64,000 nt of DNA from contig NC_092806.1 in assembly GCF_040954645.1 (NCBI RefSeq), forward strand, positions 114,682,458-114,746,457, read 5' to 3'. This DNA is from Diabrotica undecimpunctata (taxonomy: Eukaryota > Arthropoda > Insecta > Coleoptera > Chrysomelidae). Of the stretch, positions 57,048 to 64,000 are shown one piece after another; the stretch's first letter is position 1, and every line of letters starts with the position of its first letter. Below the pieces are notes generated by a model. The model saw only the letters and a list, made by a program, of their open reading frames with translations, was not told where the DNA came from and did not search any database. Made by a program: the position numbers and the translations under genes.

Positions 57048-57519
57048 CTATTAGATCGATTTTATGGGAATTTGTTAAACGTACCAAACGGAAAATCTAA
57101 GCTACCCTTTTCAGTGTTGTGTGAATCCGAAATGGTAGGACGTTAGTTGTTGTATTATCCATTGTCTTTCCTTATATGTCATTTACCTTTAGCCGTTGCC
57201 TGTATTGTTTGTGTTAAAAAAAGTCGCTATGAAGGGCACCTTAGCGTGAAGTGTGTGTTCCTGTTCAATCCTTTTTGTATAGTCACCCAATAGTGTTTTC
57301 ATTGGGGAGGTTAGGAAATTGAGTGAATGGACGAACGGTTAAGAAATTGTCATGAATTTAAAGGAAGTGTAGGAGTTAATTGTTTCTACGTATTCAACCA
57401 ATTGTCTGGCTAAATATGTCTTGAACTTGAGGCCAAAAAAAATTGAATTTGATAAAATTTATGAAACTTTCTGCTAAAAATAATTCTATAAAATCTAAAT
57501 TAAGTCTTTTTATTTTTAG
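57048..57519. other. LINE 3' tail and intron of the second transporter
   Basis: No gene. It ends in a T-rich tract and acceptor TATTTTTAG at 57511-57519. The LINE thus lies in the intron or upstream flank of the transporter. Confidence 0.5.
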
Positions 57520-58835
57520 TGGGAGTGAAAGCCTTCATGCTCGGCACAGCTGTCAGCTGGTCTTCACCGGTCATACCAAAGCTACAAAACCTGACGGACG
57601 ATAATCCGTTTGGTAGGGTGGTGACTACGACTGAAATTTCCTGGATGACATCTTCGATGGTACTTGGATGTTGCGTAGGTTGTTGGATATTTGCGTATAT
57701 GACCAATGTTTTAGGAAGAAGATTTTCCATATGTTTCGTCGGAGTTCCGATACTTACTAGTTACTTATTGATGGCAATATTTAGAAGCATTCCGGTATAT
57801 TATGTCGCTAGATTTATAACAGGCATAGGCTTAGGAGGCGGAAACGTTGTACAAATAACTTTTGTAACTGAAATAGCGAGTAAAAATAACAGAGGTTTTG
57901 CTTCTACAGTTGCAGGTATGATGCTGGGTATAGGAGCTTTGGCCAGTTATTGTATTGGGCCATGGGTTTCAGTTACAACTTTGAACATCATTTTAGCTAT
58001 CAATCCCGTACTTGCTATTTTGATAGCGTTCTTGTTTTGTGAAGAAACGCCGTACTACTATCTTATGAAGAATCAGGAAAGTTTAGCTAGAAACGCTTTA
58101 AAAATATACAGAAATCCAGGCACAAACATTGATGAAGAAATTAAAGAGATAAAGGAGAAAATAGAGGAACAAAACTCTGGAAAATTAATAGAAGTGTTTA
58201 AAACTAAATCTTTCAAAAAAAGTTTTATTACAGCTAATACTTTGCTTATTTTTCAACAGTTTACTGGTATTAATGGTATAACTATGTACAGTCAAACCAT
58301 ATTTCATAGAACGGGCTCAACTTTATCTCCCGCAATTTGTTCAATTATTCTCGGAGCTCTTAATTTGGCTAGTGGTTCCATAGCTCCGTTTGTGGCCGAA
58401 AGATTTACTAGAAGATTTCTTTTAATACTTTCAGCCTTAGGAATGATTATTTGTGAGTCCATATTGGGAATATATTGTGTTTTAGACGATGCAGGAAAAT
58501 TGTCGTCTTCATTAAAATTTTTACCAATTGTTTGCTTAGCCGGTTTCATGTTCACATACAATTTTGGAGTCGGCCCTCTTTGCTGGGTCGTTGGCAGCGA
58601 AATATATATTACAAGAGTAAAAGCATTCGCTATGTCCTTCTCGGTATTTATTTACTATATTATAGGATTCTTTATCGCTCAGTACTTTAATCCAGTAACT
58701 GAGGCTATTGGAATAGGAGCTGTGTTCTTTATTTTTGCTGGTTGTTGCAGTGGATTTATTTTATTTGTGGTATTCTATGTTATCGAAACCAGTGCTAAAA
58801 CATTGGAGGAAATCCAAGATGAATTAAATCGATAG
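57520..58835 (+). CDS. facilitated trehalose transporter (Tret1-like), 3' terminal exon
   Basis: MFS sugar porter exon. The acceptor AG is at 57518-57519 and two bases complete a codon, the same phase-1 position as in 33223-34547. Counting from GTG at 57519: SWSSPVIPKL 13-22, VLGRR 64-68 (loop 2-3), the EETPYYY motif 175-181, QQFTGIN 246-252 (intact sugar motif of helix 7), GVGPLCW 350-356, GSEIY 359-363, and ETSAKTLEEIQ 423-433 at the C-terminus. Stop TAG at 58833; AATAAA at about 58937. The frame is intact over about 12 helices. In insects these carriers move trehalose or glucose across the plasma membrane. Substrate is not determinable here. The first exon was not found. Confidence 0.93.
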
Positions 58836-60055
58836 AAAGTAAAACGTATATTGGACAAATACGGTTAAAGCAATGATGTTACTCAGAGAATCGAGAGTGT
58901 GATTCTAACTTTTAATAAGGGAAAGTTTTTACAATAAAATTTGTCATCTATGTTCCGGTAACTAAAGTAAAAGTAACTAAATATTAGACCATGTTAAGCC
59001 CTATATCCCTCACAAAGAACTGATATACCAAGTAGATAACTTTCATTTTAACAACACAAACGTCATTTAAGTATCCTTTTAAACATTTGGCATCTTTAAA
59101 CTCTCTTATTTACTATTTGGTTAACTAACATAATACGGAAATTATACTTAAGACGACAATTATACATAACTATATTTTATTTATAATTTATATATTTTAC
59201 TTTTGACCATATAAGGCTTTAAGATTTATTTTCAGTCTTTTCAATTGCGTTCCTGAGACGATTTTATTAGAGGATGGTTGTCGATAAAATAACAATAACA
59301 ATTGTATGTGATTGATCCTGAAAAAGAGAGTACAATCAATTATATCAAATCATGATAGATATTAGAATTCTCCTGCTAGTAATTCCACTGTAAATTACGA
59401 GAAAAAATCATTTCTGTTTTATTCAAAACCATTGAAAACTATTCCGATTGTCATGTTCATTGCCCTATGCATGTTTACATAACGAATATTCTATTTTAAA
59501 TATAAGAGTCATGTTCATTTATTCCAACATTTAAAGATCTTGATTATCAAAATGAAAATTTATGCACAAGTCTTTTATAAACACAATCCTTAATTGTTTC
59601 CTATTTTTTGTGTTATCTCCTTTTAAATAAAATAGATTTTAAAGGGTTGATTGTTTTGAATGTTAGTATGATATTATTTTTATTTCTTTGTAAATGATAA
59701 AGAATAATCATGTATACTAAAACACATAATTTTTTCTTATTTAAAAATGTAGGTATTTTCTTTAGAACAAGAAATTTTGATTGATAGATGATATTTATGA
59801 TTTAACGATCCCATTTGAAATATTTGTGTTGGGACTTGAATTTTAATTAAAATATGCGGTAATGTGTAGAAATTTACTGTATAATTTTATTTATATCCAG
59901 TATTATAATAAATTGTCATGTTTTCTTAAAGAATCTGATTATGTACATACATTAAATTATATTTTGTAAAAACAAACGAAATAAATATACTGTTACTTAC
60001 AATGTATTATGTTCTACCCATTTTATCTTTCCAGCAAGGAACGACTAAGAGTTGA
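58836..60055. other. 3' UTR and unannotated DNA
   Basis: AATAAA at about 58937 is the likely polyadenylation signal. The rest is AT-rich with no motif-bearing frame. Confidence 0.5.
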
Positions 60056-60056
60056 A

Positions 60057-60360
60057 TAAAACGAATCTCATAATGGCAGATCAATGCTGGTATATAGACG
60101 GCTTTAAAAGCGCGAAAGGAGTCGCAGCTGGCATATATGGAGGGAAGCCAAGCCTAAGGCTAGGTGAGAGCCGAGGTAATCACTGTAATATCTTCTAAGC
60201 CAAAATTTATACTACAGAGAAGAACGCCTGCAAGAACTTATAAGAGGTGAACTGCAGAAAGATCTATAAAAATTATATCTGATAGCCAGGCGGCATTAAA
60301 GGTACTGGAATCGAATAGAATTGAATCCAATTTAGTTTGGAATTGTCACTGACAACTGAC
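60057..60360 (+). pseudogene. LINE RNase H fragment
   Basis: The + strand reads CWYIDGFKSAKGVAAGIYGG near 60085 (first catalytic D), NHCNIF-stop-AKIY near 60190 where the family has FQAEI (the catalytic E is now K), and after a frame change IISDSQAALKVLESNRIES near 60275 (second D). A stop, an E-to-K change and a frameshift show it is dead. Confidence 0.8.
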
Positions 60361-60514
60361 ACTGTTAGAGTGTTGTTTAATATCACTTCATAGAGCGTTT
60401 TCGTGGCTTGTTTACCCTTGCTATTTTTATTTCGATATGTTTCATACAAGTAAAATATTTATAATACTGAATATAATAATAAATACTTAACTTACAACTC
60501 TAAAAAATAGTCTC

Positions 60515-60650
60515 TTTTTCTAAACTTAGGTTTAAATCAGCAACCTCGGATCCAATAGATAAGTATTCGATTTTACTCATATTTATCTTGAGTGCCCATA
60601 TCTCATATTCTTACTTTAATATTCTTCTAATAGTACCCTATAATATACAA
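60515..60650 (-). pseudogene. LINE RT fragment after the catalytic box
   Basis: The minus strand reads WALKINMSKIEYLSIGSEVADLNL, in pieces W-L-IN-SK-EYLSIGSE, the conserved 'GLKIN..KT.YL' block downstream of YADD. Confidence 0.6.
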
Positions 60651-60727
60651 GCATGGTACAATGAATACAGAAGGTATGATATTGCGCATGACATTTGACA
60701 GCTGGCCCAGGAGTGTGACGTAGTCAA

Positions 60728-60902
60728 GACCGCTCGAACCACCTCGAACCCATTATTACAGCTTAACGTACTATCTATTTTGTACTAGCTATTTTGAAAT
60801 TATGGTAAAAAAATGACCGCTCAAACCACCTCGAACCCATTATTACAGTTTAACGTACTATCTATTTTGTACCAGCTATTTTGAAATTATGGTCAAAAAA
60901 TG
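60728..60902. repeat. tandem duplication of 87 bp
   Basis: Two copies start GACCGCTC(G/A)AACCACCTCG (60728 and 60815) and differ at about four positions. Confidence 0.85.
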
Positions 60903-61744
60903 ATGAAATTTTTTTTAAATGTTTTGTTTTGGTTATAATTGAATAAAAAATATATTTTCAGTAGCATAAAACCTTTACTTTTCCTAGGGATTCAGGCGAA
61001 ATATTTATTTTTGTTTTCATACATATACTAATAATATAAGCTTTTTTCTGTATGCAAATCCTTAGAAATTTAAAAATTTTCTGCAGAGGAAATACTGTGA
61101 ATAAGTAAATAGTAGTAGATTTGCGTATTCTGTTTCACTGTCACTCATTTCCCAGCAGTTTTACTGAAATAAAAACAAAATAGATTACAATAAAGAAAAA
61201 TCTGTTTTACAATTCAATAGGGTATTTTAGACGAGTTATAATGAAATTTAGTAAAATAAAAAATATACACATTACTATAACCTACCGATTATTATATGCA
61301 AAATTTACTTATCAAACAATATAATAATATAAAAATAAGGCACAAATAAGTTCAAACGCAAAACACAATAAATATCAACTTCAGACTACTTTACACCGGC
61401 AAGACAAAAGGCTTGTATAAAAACAAAAGTTCGACGATAATATCGGTTATGTGCAAATTGCAAGTTACGAGATAATAAATATATTTTAAAGAAACTCAAT
61501 ACTGACTAAGTCATCTATTTTATATTAGAAAAATAATTTAGATATATGCTTACATAAATGTCTCTTTATACAAATATATACACGTCGCAAGTGAATATTC
61601 CACATCTTTATGAACCATGGCTGTTAAAAATAGGTGCTTTTAAAAACATTTGGATAAACTGAGTGATGTGCATAGTTACGCAACTAGAAAAAACTCCATT
61701 ATAATATCTTTCATTTTATAGATTAACGAAGACCCAGAATTCAT
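60903..61744. other. no recognisable gene
   Basis: AT-rich, no motif-bearing frame. Confidence 0.4.
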
Positions 61745-61774
61745 ATGAATATATCAGTTCAAAGTTTTTTAACA

Positions 61775-61895
61775 TGTTACTGCAAAATTGTTGTTATTTT
61801 TTTAGACAGCAACCTTAAATGGTTCTTTCATATCGATTTGTTAAGTAAGAAACTAGCCTCAGCCTGCTATGCAATTTGCAATAAGAACTGCTTCG
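61775..61895 (+). pseudogene. LINE RT C-terminal fragment
   Basis: The + strand reads VIFLDSNLKWFFHIDLLSKK, then LASACYAI, matching the 'LG..LDS.LKW..HI..L..KLASA.Y.I' block of Jockey-type LINEs. About 40 codons survive. Confidence 0.65.
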
Positions 61896-62231
61896 GAAGA
61901 AATCAATTTAGCATCTTCCAGAATAAGATATTTTTCTTTGTTAAATCATGTAATCATTATTATAAACAATACCAATATAATTTTATGTTTGAATATTACA
62001 AAGGATGTCATTTAAAATGTGCAATATTGTGTGACCTCACTACACTACAATATTCGATGGCCAACTAGCTCATCCGATCTAAATAAAGTTGACTTTATTA
62101 TTATTTATTTTGATTTTGTGTTTTGTTCAGTAGGTATATACGTACAAATTTTGTGTACCTTCATTACCAGTTTTTTGTATCTTTTTAAACATCTGAAATA
62201 TCGAACTCTCGAGTATAAGTTAATTAACCTG

Positions 62232-62664
62232 CACCTACGTCATCGAGCAAAAAGACAAAAGAGGGAATGTAAAGGTAGTGGGGGCAAAAATATTGTTAGA
62301 CAAGAAGTGCCATCTTGAGAGGCCAAATTAAACAAGGAAAGAGAGTCTTTCCTTGTTTAAGAAATCAAATTTAGTTGGGTTATGTTATTATGTGTCCCAA
62401 CTGTCACATGAAATCTTATTTATATTGAAGTTTTTTAACAATTATTTCACATTTTAGACTGTTATCGTTAATATTTAATTAAAATTTTCTCGTCTAAGAC
62501 ACATTCTGAAAACTATTTTATAGCTACTGTTAATAAGTGTCGGAAAATTTAAATTTGGCGCATTCGCATTTCCGGATATGTCCGCCATCAGAGGCCACTT
62601 TTTTGGTCGCCTTTTCATTACGATTAGATTCCCTCTTTTGTCTTTTTGCTCGATGACCTACGTG
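62232..62664. mobile_element. 433-bp MITE with 35-bp inverted ends
   Basis: CAC(C/G)TA(C/G)GTCATCGAGCAAAAAGACAAAAGAGGGAAT is found at 62232 and inverted at the right end (to 62664). Inside is a perfect 15-bp-arm hairpin with a 3-base loop (62328-62360, TTAAACAAGGAAAGA). No coding frame. No clear target duplication, so the family is not named. Confidence 0.75.
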
Positions 62665-62954
62665 TAATAAAAGATAATTAAAAACTTGTTTTATAAAGGA
62701 TATCTATGTTAACAAAATAACTGTACCTAAAATCAATAAATTTAAATTAACTTCAAAATTTTATTTATGATTAAAATATTATAATATCATAATTTTATCA
62801 TCTCTTTATAATTACTATAATTAAATTAGCCAAATTATATAAAAAACTTAAAATTAAAAGTCTTTCCTATACTACATTCAAATGTTGCGGGAATAAGCGT
62901 TCTTGACTACTTCATGCGCGAAAGCGAACCGATTTTGGAACATTATGTATCATA

Positions 62955-63285
62955 CCTTGTGTATTCATTGTACCATGATGATATACAAGAAGTGTTTTGA
63001 CTTTGTTAGGGCCTCAAATATTTCGCTATTCAATATAGGTGGGCTCGGTTCATGTTCCTTTACTGTTAGCTCGAATATGTTATTGTCACTAAAGAGTTTG
63101 TCTATATCTTTCGTCCATACTTCTTGACTTCTGCTTGATTATCGTCTTTATGTAATACAACTTAAGAATATTTACTCGATTCTTTGTAACTTCCTATCCC
63201 TGTAAATTCTTTTAATTTTTCTGGACATGTTAAGTAAATCATCTCTGAATTGCAGCTGCTTGATTTCAATACATCTTCTTTGTAT
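62955..63285 (-). pseudogene. LINE linker region before RT
   Basis: The minus strand reads KQLQFRDDLLNMSRKIKR near 63230 and, after stops, SQEVWTKDIDKLFSDNN near 63105 and EIFEALTK near 63010. It resembles the segment between endonuclease and RT where 'W..Y...L(Y/F)...' occurs. Confidence 0.55.
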
Positions 63286-63290
63286 CTTTA

Positions 63291-63312
63291 GGGGAAGGGG
63301 GGGGGGGGCGGG
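63291..63312 (+). repeat. G-run, possible G-quadruplex
   Basis: GGGGAA, twelve G, C, then GGGG. An exceptional G tract in AT-rich DNA. Confidence 0.8.
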
Positions 63313-63660
63313 GAATGTCGACCGCAGGATAATATCGATCACTCTCAAATTTCATCTAATTGACGTCGCAGGGCAAAACGAATGCGCACATGAACTCATC
63401 AACAACAGGTGGTGCACTGGCCACTTAGTCGTTTTTCATACGCCATAGGCACTTAATGTCTAGTAAATTTTTGTTTTGCGGAAAATTTTTATAAGATTCT
63501 ACAATCGTATTTTAAGGTAAGGGCTCCTTTATTAGCTTAAGTTAGCATTTTAGTATTCACAATGCATGAAAACATATTTCTAGAATGCACATATCACAAA
63601 ATCATGTAATTTCAGATTAAGTATTTTCTAAAGAAGTTCATGTCAACAATGAGCACACTT
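63313..63660. other. no recognisable gene
   Basis: A GC-richer start (63313-63450) with an open frame but no motif, then AT-rich DNA. Confidence 0.35.
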
Positions 63661-63665
63661 TCGGA

Positions 63666-63692
63666 TAAAATCGACCATAGTGGTCGATTTTA
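63666..63692. repeat. palindromic junction, probable pogo-type ends
   Basis: TAAAATCGACC-ATAGT-GGTCGATTTTA is a perfect 11-bp-arm palindrome with TA at its centre. The right arm continues CCCCAACG, as in pogo-type terminal repeats, 60 bp before the transposase start. Confidence 0.6.
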
Positions 63693-63753
63693 CCCCAACG
63701 TGATCGCTATTACTCTAATTGTAATAGGTCTCAGTTGATGTTATTTATTTTAG

Positions 63754-64000
63754 ATGCCATGAACATATCACAGAAAAACAACACGGTCCTCATGGTGCGA
63801 AGAGGCGATGGAAAGAGCCCTCATCGATACAGCTGACAAAATACTTTCGATAAGAGGAACATCCAAGTTATACAACATCCCTTATGGAACATTGCAAGAC
63901 CAATTAGGAGGTCGTTTCGAGGACGAAAGAATTACACTAGGGCGAAGAGCTGTCTTTACCAAGGAAGAGGAATCCGAATTTGTATCTAGAATTTTAGAAC
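63754..64000 (+). pseudogene. pogo/Tigger-type transposase, N-terminus, runs off the window
   Basis: After TTTATTTTAG comes ATG CCA TGA: codon 3 is a stop where the family starts MPRTY, a CGA-to-TGA (CpG) change. The frame then stays open to the window end: TYHRKTTRSSWCEEAMERAL, LSIRGTSKLYNIPYGTLQDQ and LGRRAVFTKEEESEFVSRIL. These are the psq-type and second helix-turn-helix DNA-binding domains. The DDE part would lie beyond 64000. If initiation used another Met, or if the stop were a sequencing error, the gene could be intact; otherwise it is a young pseudogene. Confidence 0.85.

Overview
The window looks like AT-rich, repeat-packed nuclear DNA of an insect. The best guess is a beetle, possibly a leaf beetle; that guess rests on the mix of elements and transporter genes, and no marker gene proves it. 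Genes are split by introns. Two host-type genes are recognisable: the large 3' exons of two facilitated trehalose/sugar transporters (Tret1-like, MFS) at 33223-34547 and 57520-58835. Both lie on the + strand and their 3' splice acceptors interrupt the protein at the same residue, so they are tandem paralogs about 23 kb apart. No 5' exons could be found.

Almost everything else recognisable is mobile DNA, mostly decayed. 0-12 kb: LINE fragments, a nested fold-back MITE (1987-2705), a complete-ended Harbinger element (6332-7931, TTA target duplication) carrying a piggyBac scrap, an antisense LINE and a broken Tc1/mariner-type gene. 12.8-21.6 kb: a pogo-like transposase, then a 3.27-kb element with 170-bp terminal inverted repeats, AG...CT ends and a 6-bp target duplication (15017-18281). 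That structure is the Polinton/Maverick pattern, and the element carries an intact hemopexin-repeat ORF. It is followed by a hAT-like transposase remnant. 22-32 kb: a solo LTR, a LINE/BEL chimera, a nearly complete Penelope-like element (RT plus GIY-YIG) with (TA)n on both sides sitting inside a LINE, more LINE 3' ends, a second solo LTR inside another LINE, and an antisense gypsy pol. 32.4-33.1 kb: a retroposed unit holding a tRNA-derived SINE, flanked by long direct repeats just upstream of the first transporter exon.

34.5-57 kb: a 131-bp satellite array, an RTE-like LINE split by a pogo-type element, a third copy of the solo LTR, a Jockey-like LINE, two unnamed or pogo-type transposon genes, a second Penelope-like element with tandem pLTRs and an internal inversion, long (TA)n arrays, LINE 3' ends and an I-type LINE that lost its RT core. 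57.5-64 kb: the second transporter exon, scattered LINE pieces, a 433-bp MITE and, at the right edge, a pogo-type gene running out of the window.

The nesting gives relative dates: Penelope into LINE, LTR into LINE, and pogo into LINE can each be read because the broken LINE protein resumes on the far side. The most unusual items are the Polinton-like element with its hemopexin cargo and a set of hammerhead-like motifs near Penelope-type sequence. All assignments come from reading translated motifs and sequence structure by eye; no database was searched.
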